NCBI GenBank assembly: GCA_051453625.1
Contig: JBOZIK010000001.1
Location: 298,276,009 to 298,340,008 of the forward strand
Source: Welwitschia mirabilis
Taxonomy: Eukaryota > Gnetophyta > Gnetopsida > Welwitschiales
Direction: 5' to 3'
Length of the DNA stretch: 64,000 bases
In this document: positions 45,549 to 58,878 of the stretch, in pieces
Numbering within the stretch: position 1 is the first letter of the stretch
Layout of the letters: each line of letters opens with the position of its first letter
Position numbers and translations under genes: made by a program
The notes under the pieces: generated by a model
The model's input: the letters and a program-made list of their open reading frames with translations, nothing else
What the model was told of the DNA's origin: nothing
The model's database searches: none

Positions 45549-48078
45549 GTTGTAAACTTGTGATCTCTAGTTTATACTATTTTTTTATTGGCTTTGTGTA
45601 TATTTTATTTTAGATTATACAAATTTCTATATAGTATTTATCCATAATACAAAAACAAAATGATAATTTATGAATTATTGTTATTGATATTATTTTATCT
45701 TTGTATTAAAAATATCAAACTTGGTATGACTTTCGTATTATATTCAACCTTATGTTTTTGTATTTCTTTATAATAAACTTTATAATTTTCACTTATTAGG
45801 GAGAAGTATTTAAAGATTATAGTTTTAAATAATATAGTGACCTTATTTACAATATTTGTTGCAAATTAATTTTTAATATTGCCCCAGTATTTAGTTTTAT
45901 TACTTAAATAGTTTTTAGTATGAGATTAAATTCATATAAATCTTTTTTTTGTTTGGTTATTTCATTATGTGTAGATGTCCTCTAATACATCTCTTATTAT
46001 ATTTTTTTATAAATTTGTATTAAGACAGTCTTACTTTAAAATGTAATGTAAAGGAATTCTCTTTTATAAATTTATTTATTTTAATACATTATTACTATCG
46101 ACATCATGATTGCTTCCACTTAAAAAATTCTTTTTTTTTTTTTTTGTAAAATTTGACTCAATTAATTTGTTTTAACTCACAGTGTATCTTTTATGTCTAT
46201 TTATTTTCTCATTTTTAAGAAAGCTAGTTAATAGGATTTATGCAACTAAAACGATGTATTTTAATTTTTTTTTAACCCAAACAAAATATCAAATAAAAAT
46301 ATATCAAAAAACAAAAACCAAAGTTTGTATGTTGAGAGGAAATGTCTAGGATATACCCTAAAGGATATGTATTAAGCTTAGAATTTTCAAAGAAACACCA
46401 AAAAGTACATTTTCGAGATATTTTATTTAAAGAATAATTAGTGAATTTTGTAGTCCAAAAAAAACTTTTTCTTTAAGAAATTCTTATGATACTAAAAATT
46501 GCCCATAGAATATCTAAGAAAAACATTATAGTAACATCAAAATAAGGCTTACAGCTAAAAATAAAAAAAATAAAAGAAAGTAACTAAGAAGAAGAAGAAG
46601 AAGATGATAAAATTAGTAGAAAAGTAAAAGTTATAGACTTAAGAGGAAAATACAAAATTTTTAGGTATATAATTTTTCTCAAAAAATGTATTAAAAGAGA
46701 AAATGTTTAAGACCTTAAAAATTGTTAGAAAAGCAATTTCATAATGTATTTAAATAGATTATTTTAATCTACCATGATAAAAATAGTAAATTTTAGTGAA
46801 TTGAGAATCTCTTTTATACAACTTGATAAACCTCTTAGTTCTTTTCAATAAATGATTTATTTTTATCATTTCAACTTATCCAACCATTGATATGTGTAGT
46901 TAAAGAAGAATTATCAACCTAAGTTGTATTATATAATAAGTCATTTTCATTTCATTTGTAGGTGGATTTTAGGATATGCTTTTAAGTTTAAAATTTTGTT
47001 AAATGTCGTTATAATTGTTTAGAATTGGATCTCACACAAAATCCTCTTTATACACTTCTTTAATATCTTCATCTAACCTTTGAATAGTATAATTTTCTAC
47101 AATGATTGATATTTCACAACCTAATTTTAAAATGTATAATTCTTTATTTTGAAAATTAGAAATGTATGACTTTTAAAGCAAGGAAAGAAAGTGGGGAGTA
47201 GGGGGATGGTATTGATATAAACCCTAAGATCTTAATTTTTTATGAATGTTTAGGGAATGGATATATCAAATCACTTATATAGGATGTTATAAATCCTAAT
47301 TTCCACCACCTATAATTTTTTTTGGAACTCAACCAAACATACTTTTTAATGTACTAATAGCATCATTCCTTGGCACCTCATCATCTTACATGAGAAGTAT
47401 GATGAAAATGATAATATCACATATGATTCATAAGGTACATTTCACTAGAATGTGTGTTTTACTATAAGATTTTACTTTTATTAAACTATGAAATCTAGTA
47501 ATGTTCTATGTTTTATGGATTTGTATGATTTTATAATTCTTAAAATTATTACAAATTATAGATGAAAATAGGAATACATAGCAGTATTATAGTAGTAAAA
47601 TGATTGAAAACTAAGAGAAAACTTGAGAAGTTTTAGAAATAGGATTTATATTTCATTGAAAATACTCCTTTGTTTATTGGAATATGAATATGAAAGGGGC
47701 CACCCATGTTGTAGATTTTGTAGGAGTAATCAAGGGCTAGGACATGGATGATTATTTGAGTTTTTATAGGAATCCTAAGGAGGATGTACTATTATTTAAA
47801 AAGGTTTATGATTTGACTTTTTCAAGCATAGAATATATATTAAACACTTAGTGTTGTTTAATTTAGTATTTGATTTTAAAGATGCGGGTTATAATATTTC
47901 TTACACTAAACCTTTGGGATCTTACAAGACCATGAATGACTAAAAATATCACCTTAATTATAAAGTATTTTTATAGGCCTTTGTGTATATAAATTAAATG
48001 TATAAGGCTATTCTTTAAATCCAACCTATATTAGACACCTTATGTTACACGATTGGATGTGCATAGGGTAGAAATAAT
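45549..48078. repeat. Staircase segment D
   Basis: The first about 1.3 kb matches segment C. The part from about 46309 to the end matches segment E (48179-49969). It ends with gggtagaaataat at a 100-N gap, while E carries the same word and runs on. Confidence 0.85.
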
Positions 48079-48178
48079 NNNNNNNNNNNNNNNNNNNNNN
48101 NNNNNNNNNNNNNNNNNNNNNNNNNNNNNNNNNNNNNNNNNNNNNNNNNNNNNNNNNNNNNNNNNNNNNNNNNNNNNN
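48079..48178. other. Assembly gap, exactly 100 N
   Basis: It lies between segments D and E. Confidence 1.
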
Positions 48179-49969
48179 AAAAAACAAAGTTTTTATGTTA
48201 AGAATAAATGACTAGGATTTACCCTAAAGGATATGGATTAAGCTCAAAATTTTCAAAGAAACACCAAAAAGTACATTTTTTAGCTATTTTATTTAAAGAA
48301 TGATTATTGAAATTTGAAATCCAAAATAAAAACTTACATGTTTCTGAAATTCTTATAGCTATTAAAAATTTATTACCCCTTAGAACATATGAGAAAAACT
48401 TTCTAGTAACATCAAAATAAGGCTTGCAGTTAAAAATAAAAAAAATTAAAAAACGTAAACAAAAAGATGATGATGAAGAAAGTTATGAGATGATAAAAAG
48501 TAGCAGAAAATTAAAAGTTGTAGATTTAAGGAAAACATACAAAATTTTTAGGTATCCAATTTTTTTTTTCAAAAAGTGTATTAAAATAGAAAATTTTTAA
48601 AACCTTGAAAATTATTAGAAAAAGAATTTCATAATGTATTTAAATAGCTTATTTAATTTCTAATGTTAAATTTAGTAAATTTTCTTAAATTATAAGAATT
48701 TCTTTTATACCAACTTGATAAACCTCTTAGTTATTTTCAGTAAATGAATTATTTTTAACATTCTAACTTATTCAACCATTGATATGTAGAGTTAAAGAAG
48801 AATTATCAACTTAAGTTGTATCATATAATACATCATTTTCATTTCCTTTAGAGGTGAATTTTAAGATATGATTTTAGGTTTAAAATTTTGTTAAATGTGG
48901 CTAGAATGATTTAGAAGTGGATCTCACACAAAATCCTCTTTATACACTTTTTTAATATCTCTATGTAACTTTTGAATAATATAATTTTATAACATGATTA
49001 ATATTTCACAACCTAATTTTAAAATGTATAATTTTTTAATTTGACAATTAGGAATGTATGGCTTTTGAAGCAAGGAAAGAAGGTGAAGAGTAGGGAGATG
49101 TTATTGATATGAACCCTAAGAGCTTTATTTTTTATGAATGTGTAGGAAATGGATATTCAAATCACTTATATAGGATGTTACAAATCCTAATTCCACCACA
49201 TATATTTTTTTTTGACACTCAACCGAACATTCTTTTTAATGTACTAAGTAGAAAATTTCTTGGCACATCACCATGTTACATGAGAAGTACGATGAAAATG
49301 GTAACATAATGTATGATTCATAAGGTACATTTTACTTGAATGTGTGTTTTACTAGAAGGTTTTAATTTTCTTAAACAATGAAATCTTGTGATGTTTGATG
49401 TTTTATTAATTTGTATAATATTATAATACTTAAAATTATTAGAAATTATAGATGAAAATAGGAGCACATAGCAATATTATAGTAGTAAAATGAATAAAAA
49501 CTTAGAGAAAACTTGAGAATTTTAAGAAATAGGATATATATTTCATTGAAAATCCTTCTTTGTTTATTAGAATATGAATATGAAAGGGGTCATACATGTT
49601 GTACATTTGGTAGAAATAACCAAGGGCTAGGAAATGGACTATCATCTGAGTTTTTGAAGGAACCTAGAGACGATGTACTATTATTTAAAAAGGTTGAGGA
49701 TTTAACTTTCTTAAGCATAGAATATAGATTAAACCCTCAGTGTTATTTAATCTAGTATTTGATTTCAAAGATATGGGTTATGAGATTTCTTAAAATGAAC
49801 TTTTGGGATCTTATAAGACCATCATGATTAAAAATATTACTTCACTTATAAAGTATTTTTATATGCCTTTGGATATATAAATTAAATCTATAAGGCTATT
49901 CTTTGAATCCAACCTATATTAGACATCTTATATTACAAGCTTGGATGCACATAGGGTAGAAATAATCAA
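48179..49969. repeat. Staircase segment E
   Basis: Counterpart of about 46309-48078. It holds two frames of 66 and 80 codons (49109-49309 and 49513-49755, plus). The second contains LLFKKVEDLTFLSIEYRLNP. In segment D the same stretch is readable with changes but is interrupted by stops, so these are at best pseudogene remains of an unknown protein. Confidence 0.8.
49513..49755 (+). pseudogene. Unknown open frame, disrupted in its repeat copy
   Basis: The 80-codon product contains RGHTCCTFGRNNQGLGNG and EPRDDVLLFKKVEDLTF. The homologous place in segment D (about 47620-47855) keeps KEDVLLFKKVYDLTF but has stops on both sides. I do not recognise the protein. Keeping similar residues in two copies hints at a real gene ancestor. 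Confidence 0.25.
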
Positions 49970-51059
49970 ATGTAAGTATATTAATATAATTCTACATGTC
50001 ACATGACTGCCACAATTTAAATGGATAATTCTAAACATTCTTCATCTTTTCTAAACTTGCAAGTTCCTAGATCTATCTATAGTAAGCTTCTGTGCATGAT
50101 CATCATTAAGGAAGAATTAGTAAAGACATTAAATGGGATGGTCATCTAGAAAAAAACATTAATAATATAGTAAATCATATAGACCATGAATAGATACAAG
50201 TAGAGTTCATATGATTATTTTGCATAGTATTCTTTATTTTAAAAAACCTATCTATTAATATGTTCTATTTCATGGTGTTCCAAAATTAGTAATAAGACAT
50301 ATAAAAGGATATTCCTTCTTATAGTCTAGCTATCATTTATAATAACAAATCTATTCATGCATTTTTCTCATGTTGTATTAGTTTTTTTCATATTTCAATT
50401 ATTTTAGAGATTTTGACATGATATCTTCATGTATCATCTACTAAAGCTAAGATTATCTTTCTTCATTTAGATTACTTATTCTACCTAATATATTTTCATT
50501 ATGGTTTTGTTATCTAAATTATAAAAAAAATTATACTAAATACTTTAAAATCACTTTCCATTTACATATCTTTGTTAGCATACAAGCCCATCCTTTTTTA
50601 TTAAATATTATTTCTTTTTAGTCTTTCTTAATTATTCCTTTTTAAATATTTGTTGTATATATTTTTTGATTCTATACATTGAAAATTATGCCTAATTTAA
50701 AATTAAAAAATAGAATTTATTATTGTGGTCAATACCATAACCACTACATATTCTAAAACTGTGGTTTCTTGTTAACCATTATTAATGGTTAATAAAATGA
50801 TGTTCATGTAACCACTATTATATAAAACTTATAATTTATTATTTCATACCTATGACTATCTAGTAAGTAACATGGTATATCTAATACTATGAGTCAATTA
50901 AAGCTATGACAAAAGGTTAGAGGTTTACTATAGGTTTTAGATAATCACATAACATTCCACTATATCATCTATAATTGTTTATATTTAAATCATGGTAATA
51001 TGCGTATTTCCATTACCATCTAGAAGAATACTTTTGGAGTTCATTGAAAGTAGTTAATA
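49970..51059. other. AT-rich sequence without a recognised gene
   Basis: Nothing supportable was seen. Confidence 0.55.
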
Positions 51060-51560
51060 ACCACCATTATTGTAACATATCCATTCTCTTTTATAGTATT
51101 AAGATAAAAAAGATTTAAGAATAAAATGAAAATATAATTTAAGAACAATAATAATTAAAGAATAATCACATATTTATTAGAATGAAAAGAATCATCATAA
51201 ACCAAAGAAATTATGGAACTCATCTTTATTTCTTAAGGACTTAGAATAAGACTTATGACTTCTTCAATGCCAAATGAAAGATCTTAGTATAGTGACTCAA
51301 TCATGTCATATTATCTTTAAGGTCTAGTTTATGAAACCTCTAAGTAGTTAGGCTATCTTATTAGGTATCCTCTATGCAAATCACATGCATGTCTTTCAAC
51401 TTTTTAAACACCTCATTATATTGTAATAAAATGATATGACTTTTTAAAATTATTCTTCTGCAAGGGTTATACTACTTCAACAATAATTACATTATATAAT
51501 TATTTATTTTCAATAAATTATAACTAATCTTAATAAATAGAAATTCATAAATAATGTTTT
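51060..51560. repeat. Partial copy (block 0) of the 53-63 kb repeat family
   Basis: The part around 51070-51330 resembles 58640-58900 (such as aaagaataatcacatattta and atctttatttcttaa). The part around 51370-51560 resembles the start of block 1 (53460-53610) and block 2. Confidence 0.65.
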
Positions 51561-53039
51561 GGAATCATTATGGATTTCCCTCTTAACCTTTTTATTTCAT
51601 CCTTGAACTATCATTCTTTAGTATAAATATCTTATTGTTAGTTTTGTTTAGCTTTAAAATCTCCATCCTCATCATGCTCTTACATATTACAAATTAGTAA
51701 AGAGTTTATTACTTTTAATTATTACATGCAAATAAGTATGGATATTTTCATGTAATAAATTATTTGTTTTTATGGATAAATTAATCACAATGAAATATTT
51801 CAATTAAAATTTTCTTTATCATAATAAACAATGACAAGTTGACACTATATGAATTCAAATCATGGACTAAAATTATAGTATATAAATATATGATCTTGCT
51901 TGTTATATAATCATGGTTTCCATTAGAGTAGTTATTAGAGCTCTTTCTTTTACCTCTATATAATATTTAGTCTTCTTGTATGATTCCTTTGGAGACTTAG
52001 TTTCTAGTGGAAAGATGAGATTTTGTATTCAAGATGGAATAGTGTCAATAATGATATTAGCAAGAGCCTTAAGGTCTATTGTATTTGAAATTTTACTAAT
52101 TTTTAAAATTATTTTCAATTTCCATCAAGACTCTTCCTTCTTAATCTTACACATTTGAACGGCATCCTTCTATTCTTTACTAAGTATTCAAAAATAAAAG
52201 TCTTTGTGAATTACTCTATGAAATTTTTTCATTTAACCTAATTGCTTCTTAGTACTCTAGGACAACTCCACTGAGTTGCAACATTTCTGATAAGAAATAT
52301 TATTACATATTTTCTACACAAGTTGTTATCAACATTTTTCAATCTGAAATGGTTCTTAATATATTACAACCATTCTAGGAATTCCTCATAAAATCTTGAG
52401 TATTTCTAGAAATGTAAATTTTAATCTTATTTACATATTTATACATGTTATAGTCTTCCATCATGCTATATTTAGTGGCTTAAGATGATTTACAAATGTG
52501 ACATTATTGTACATGCATATTGATTTTCTCCACTCCTTGTTGCTCAGAAGATTGTGAAGAGATCATCTTCAATTTTTGTATTTTTTTCATTCTATACTTA
52601 AATAGAGTGATAGACTTATAACTGAAGATTTTAGATTGATTGGTTCCTTGTTCATATTTGAGGTGCTTTAAGAATAGAGTTAACTTTATCATTTATTACA
52701 TTCTATAAATCCTTGACACCCACATAATTCACTTTAGATCTTTGCTGAAGGTCTTCAAACTATTGCTTTAGAACATGGATGTGAGTATTTAAATGATCCT
52801 CCATGATTTACCAATGTATGCATTATCAAGAGGTCATTCCCCTTTGTTACTACTATAAACTACCTTTTATAGGTTAAATAATTTATGTATTAAATAGTTT
52901 CTTAGAAGTTCGAACTATCTAATTCTTATCATAATTAGCACATAGTTCATGATATAAGTTTTACATATGTAAGTTGAATTTAATCAAAGAGCTTGAATTT
53001 TATTAATAAAATAATTATTTCATTACTATCTTTACTATT
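51561..53039. other. AT-rich sequence without a recognised gene
   Basis: Short frames only (60 codons at 51976, plus; 62 at 52504, minus). Neither has a recognisable motif. Confidence 0.5.
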
Positions 53040-53394
53040 AGTATGTATTACTTGAAATGTACACTTGATGATATCATCACGACGTTAGTAGTGCAACACT
53101 CCCTTCAAATTATAGTTGAGTGTTTGATCTCTAGAACTATTTATGTTAACTTTACATCACTTTATGATCTTCTTTGACTATCATATGATTAGCATATCAT
53201 GTTATTCAATTTCGGGTTGACTATTTTACCTTCTAAAATACCTATGTAATCTTTGCATTACTTTATAATCATCTAAGACTACTATGTTAGTAGTATGTTA
53301 TTTTCTTACATTTTTAACTCACTATTTGAACTTCTGAATTATTTTGATTAGTTTTACATTACTCTATGATCTTCAAAGATTATCATGTTGAACA
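53040..53394. repeat. Tandem array of about 100-bp units, three to four copies
   Basis: Anchors tttacatcactttatgatct (53151), tttgcattactttataatca (53251) and tttacattactctatgatct (53353) are 100 and 102 bases apart. A degenerate unit precedes them. The array abuts block 1. Confidence 0.75.
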
Positions 53395-56300
53395 AGGTCA
53401 CTACCTCTAAGAGGTATAGGCATGGCAGGTAAATCTAGCTTGTCAAGAACTTACTCTGCTCCTATGAAAATCATATGCATGCCTTGCACTTTTCTAAAAA
53501 TCTCATTTAACATTAAATAATGTGACTCTTCAAAATAATTCTTCCACAAGGGTCATACTACATGAATAATTATTACATTGTTTACTACTTCTTCTAATAA
53601 ATTACAATTATCCTTAACAAATGATGATAGTTCATAGATAAGGTTTTAAGATCATTACAATTATTACTACATAGAAATTATGATGGACTTATATCTGTAA
53701 TAGTTCTAGAAGACCGCCACAATATAACTATAGGATTGTATCATTGAATTAGTAGTGGTTTATAATCACATGGGGACTATAAACATATTTTAGATCTTAT
53801 AATAACTATTAAATGTCTCATAAATATATCTCAAGTATAATAAGGGTTTGAAAACTAAATAGAAAATGTACTTGATTGAATTTATACCTAGTCTTGGGAA
53901 TCAAGGATAACTCTTCATATCATGTAAATGTTAGTCAAGTAAGAGATAATCTAATTTCTACAAGTTAATTTTCTAGATAAAGAATAAATTATTCTTTTGT
54001 ATATTCTAAATATAAATAAAGTGTAAGCATAAACTCATAATTTATTCAATGAAATATAAGAAAACACTATGATAACATAAAAGATTTCATTTGCTAACAT
54101 AATAATCTTCCAAATCCTATAAAGAGTTCAATGTTTATTTTATGATACAAGTATAAAGAAACATTAAAAAAACCCATAAATAACCAATATACTTAATTAA
54201 ATTAGAGGTATAAAATTAAATCAATATCAATCATAGATCAAAGTTCATTTACAAATGATAAAACAATTAGAATGGTTACTAAATCAAAGATCAAGTCTAT
54301 GGCAAGGAATGATAGATTCCAATAAAATATTTTTTGTCCTTATAAAATGAGGAAAAATGAATGCTTAATACCTCCTGATGAGAAAATTCATTTTCATTGC
54401 CACTCGATTTTGAAAATAGTAAAGTATAAATAAATAATAATGAATGATATGCTAATGAATGTAAACTTTGAAATCATATATCCATCATGAGTGATTAAGG
54501 ATAAATGATTAGTCCTTAGGATACGTTAATCTTTATAGAAATACTTAAATATGAATAAACCTAATGATACATCCTTGTTATTAATAAATGGATGGTGATA
54601 TATCTTCTTTGATGGTAGAACATAGATATCTATTCCTTTATATTTATTAAGTAGTTTAGCTCTAGGATGTAAGATTAATAAATTACATCACTATCACACT
54701 AGTTTTTCCCAAGTTGTACAACCCACTTTTTCTCCACAATATTGGTGATACTAAAGTTTTAAATGATGGCACTATTTTCTTTAAATAACTAGGTTCTAGA
54801 AAAGTTTAGACATCTTGGGCTGTTCTATAGAAAAAATAATATAGATTAGGTTTCTCATAAAAATTTTAATAATTAATAGATAAACATGGGTAATAATAAA
54901 TTAAGTTAAAATATGGTACATATACCCTTAATAACATATTGATTTACTAAAATTAGGAATATAAAATATAAGAAATTAGTCATAAACATTGATTTAGTAG
55001 TTAATAAATGATAAGTAAACATATGTTCTATTGATGATTGTTAACTAAAGAGAAGATATGATTATTATATAATTTGGGTTTTTGTAGGGTAACCATTATA
55101 TATCTTCATAGTCCATGTTTAAGAGGGTTTATGTTACTAATGATAAATGTATGCTGGTTAAGTTTAGAATTTTCCTATACAAAGAACTATAAACATTCAT
55201 ATTACCAACTATTAAGGATGATATTAAGGACATGATGGATGAACATAATAAGTCTTAGAAAAGATTAGTTATAGCATTATAAAAGGAATAAAGCATTAAA
55301 TGAGATACATGTTTGATTAATTTCTTAATTTATTTATAATCAACCATGTTTTTAAAATTTATGATTGTATTAAATAATATTAGAAATGATTCATTTTTAT
55401 TTACTGAAATAGAAAAAAAATATTATTAAGGAGGTTTTCTAGGTAAACATAATTGAGAATACAAATTTTATTATGTATCATATTGTTTTTAACATTTTTT
55501 ATATTTTATTTAATATTTTTTATTATAATATGTAGGTTTTATAAATAAGACTTCACATGAGGTAGTAGGTAGATTATTCATGTGTCAGTATCCTCATCTA
55601 TATTAAACTTCTCACATATAATAAATTAATTTTTTACTTGGAAACTTAAGAAACTTTGCTTCAATTATGAGGATAGTAGATAACATCTTGGAATTAATGA
55701 AAGGATTCATTACAAATAGATTTGTAATTTCATCTTTTTCTTTTTGACTATATGATTTTCATAAAAAAATAAATTATTTTTATTACCTTATTTTGTTTTT
55801 TTAGATGGAAAAATGTAATAAATTCTTATTAAAGATTATTATAACCACTCTCGTCTTGAACATCTTTTTAATTATTAATCTAGTAACATGAGAATTGTTA
55901 GGTCTAGAGTACAATAAAATTTAGATTAGTCAATGCCATGTTAAATATAAAACAAGGCTTTATGGATATATTCATTAAGTTTTTATGAAGTAATAATAAG
56001 ATATTTTATTTTACTTATTATTCTCCTATGGCTAGACATGCTATTAAAAATTTTATTTAATTATGTTAATGCTCTATGAAAATGTTGGTTGGAAGTGAAA
56101 AATGTTTTAGATGTAACTAATAGTACTTTGAGATGCATATTAACATATAAATTAGCAAATGTTACAAACTTAGAATGTTTACATGTATTATTTACATGTT
56201 CACTTTTAGTATTCTCTAAATCATATAGGTGATTCAGCATTTGATGCTTAATCTTCATAAATTAGATGAGAGAAAGCATGTGACTTACTCATGTATATGG

Positions 56301-57450
56301 AATAATGTCAAGAAGTAAATATGTCATTCATTACTATGTTATAAATAATAATATCCTTAATATATTTCTAAAACTTTTATAGAATTCAATGATAAGAATT
56401 GACTAAACAATTTGATGTTAATGGAAATTCTTTTGTCATGTATTATATTTTTATGCCATTGTTAATTTACTACTTAAATTGTTTATCTTATTATATTCTA
56501 TTAAAAATTACATGATCACTAGTTTTAATAGAATATTACACATTTTGGATCCATGAGTGATGTCGAGTAGAGAATTTAATATAATAGTTAAGATGTAAAA
56601 TTAAGAACGATGCTAAACATGTTTGATATATGCTAATTATTATTCCTATTAAAAGAGTTAATGTTATAAAAGTCTTGAACATGTATGGAAGAAGATTAAT
56701 TCAATTTTTAGAAGACCTATGAAAGATTTTATGAAAAAAAGATTGAGCTACTAGATCTAAATATTTTTCTTTCATTTACTTAGTAATGTTCACTTATTTT
56801 TGTTACTTATATCTTCTTGTTATCTTTTATACTAATTTATCAATGCATATATTAGTATTTCTTTCTTATGATATTTAAATAGTTTTATTTATTTTCTATT
56901 TTAGATAATTAAAAATTATTTATCATTTAAATACATTAATTGTGAGAGACATAGTCATTTGAATAGTTTTGTAATCATGTAGAGTATTTATATATGCATT
57001 AAAATTATATTTTAAATATGTTATATTGATTTTTTTATAACATTCCTTTGTCATATCATGTTTAGAGTGTGAGTGTAACTAAATCATATTAGAATATAAA
57101 CACTTAAAGAAGCATTATAACCTTACAACATAAAGAACAAATAATGTAATGGTTACGATAGATAAAAACTTAATGAATTTTGATGATATTCATTCATACT
57201 AATGTTGTGCTTAATATGTAGAAGATGAATAGGGACATGAAGATAATTATGTGATGATCTTATTTCCTATAATACACCAACAAACATTTTAAATTTACAT
57301 AATAATGAAATCATCATTGTTACAAAAGAGATATCCATTAGTTCCTCATTAGCATTATCATAGAGTGCTTTTTATATTGACTATGATGATAGTGTAAAAA
57401 GTGTAGTCATTTGTATATTAGAGTTGATTCCTTTTCTATATTTATGATCT
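53395..57450. repeat. Block 1 of a large direct repeat (about 4.1 kb)
   Basis: This aligns with 58879-63056 in direct orientation from aggtcactacct to tctatatttatgatct. Copies differ by many substitutions and short indels, and no open frame is shared. I recognise no retroelement or transposase motif in it, although length and copy number would suit a transposable element or a satellite-like unit. Confidence 0.85.
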
Positions 57451-57499
57451 AAAGTATTTATATATGGCTTAAAATCATATTTTAAATATGTCTATCTTT

Positions 57500-58460
57500 A
57501 GAAATTACTAATGTAAGCACTATGTCATTACAATATTAGTAGGACCTACCATGTGAGTATGCGCTATTCCCTTATAATTTTATTTAATAGGACCTATCAT
57601 ATCAATAGTGCTATAGCCCCTTATATTTTTTATTAACCCCTTATCTTTATAGATAGTTAATGATGGTACCATGTCATTCTGAGAGTACAAGACCTACCAT
57701 ATCTAGAGCATAGCACCTTATTAAATTTTTAGTTGATCCTTTAGCTTTACATTACATTCTCTTATATTTGTAATTAACTCCTTGGCTTTACTTACTATTG
57801 ATCTTAGCATTGAATTATTCTAGAATTAGTAGGATCTGACATCTTAGTAATGTAGTTTTACCTTATATCCTTAGTTGATATCATATCTTTATAGACTACC
57901 AATTTTAGCATTATGTTAGTTCATAATTAGTAGTACCTACCATGTCATTAGTGTGGTGTCTACCTCTATTTATAGTTGATCCTTTGGCTTAATATAATGC
58001 TAATTTTAAAATTATATTATTATAGAATTAGTAGTAATGTATAAATCATTAGCATCCTCTTTTACTTTTAGTGAATTCCTTAGCTTTAGATACTATCGAT
58101 GTTAACATTGCATCATTTTAAGATTAATAAAATCTATCATGTCTATAGTGTAGTAGCTCCTTATATTCTTTGGTAATATATTGGCTTTATATACTACTAA
58201 TGTTAGCACTGTATCATTTCTAGATTAATAGGACCTATAATTTTAGTATTATAATACCTCATTATATTTATAATTGATCATTTTACTTTATAAACTACCA
58301 GTGTTTGTAATACATCATTCGAAATTTAGTAGATCTTGCTAGATTAGAAGCATAACATTTTCTTATATTTCTAGTTAACCCCTTGGCATTAAAGAGTGCT
58401 GATGTTAGTACTACATCATTCTAGGATTAGTAGGAACTTCCAAATTAGTAATCCCAATTA
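57500..58460. repeat. Degenerate tandem array of about 100-bp units, about nine copies
   Basis: Variants of gactactaatgttagcac start near 57505, 57651, 57792, 57893, 57993, 58090, 58191, 58291 and 58392. The last seven are 97-101 bases apart. Each unit also carries variants of attagtaggacctaccatgt and ccttatatttttagttgatc. The first two intervals are longer (about 145), with an extra partial unit in the first. Confidence 0.85.
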
Positions 58461-58878
58461 TATTTTTGATCTATTCTTTGGGTTAAGATGAATTCCATAT
58501 GATTCACTTCTTACTTGTTAACATCAATGCTAAGTTAAATTTACTTTACAATTACATCATTGGTATTTCCAATGTCCTGCTACATAGTAATTAAGATTCT
58601 TCTTTTTCTCCTTTTATATTTTTTGGATTGATCTTCTTTAATACTAATTATGACATTCCCATTCTTTTTTATAATATATAGGTCAAAAAGATTCCACAAT
58701 AAAATTGGAATACTAGTTAAGAATAGTGAAAAATAAAGAATAATTACATATTTATTAAAATAAAAAACCATGGATTAAAAAATATGGGATTTATCTTTAT
58801 TTCATAAGAATATAGAATGAGATTCATGGCTACATTAATAAAAAATGAAATGCCTTAGTATGGTAGCCAAACCAGGTC
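58461..58878. other. Spacer between the 100-bp array and block 2
   Basis: The part from about 58640 resembles block 0 (51070-51330). The 63-codon minus frame at 58580-58771 lies in it and has no motif. Confidence 0.5.

Noticed and set aside
51976-52158. 60-codon frame, MYDSFGDLVSSGKMRF
   Set aside because: No motif, no repeat partner with a conserved frame, and a length expected by chance.
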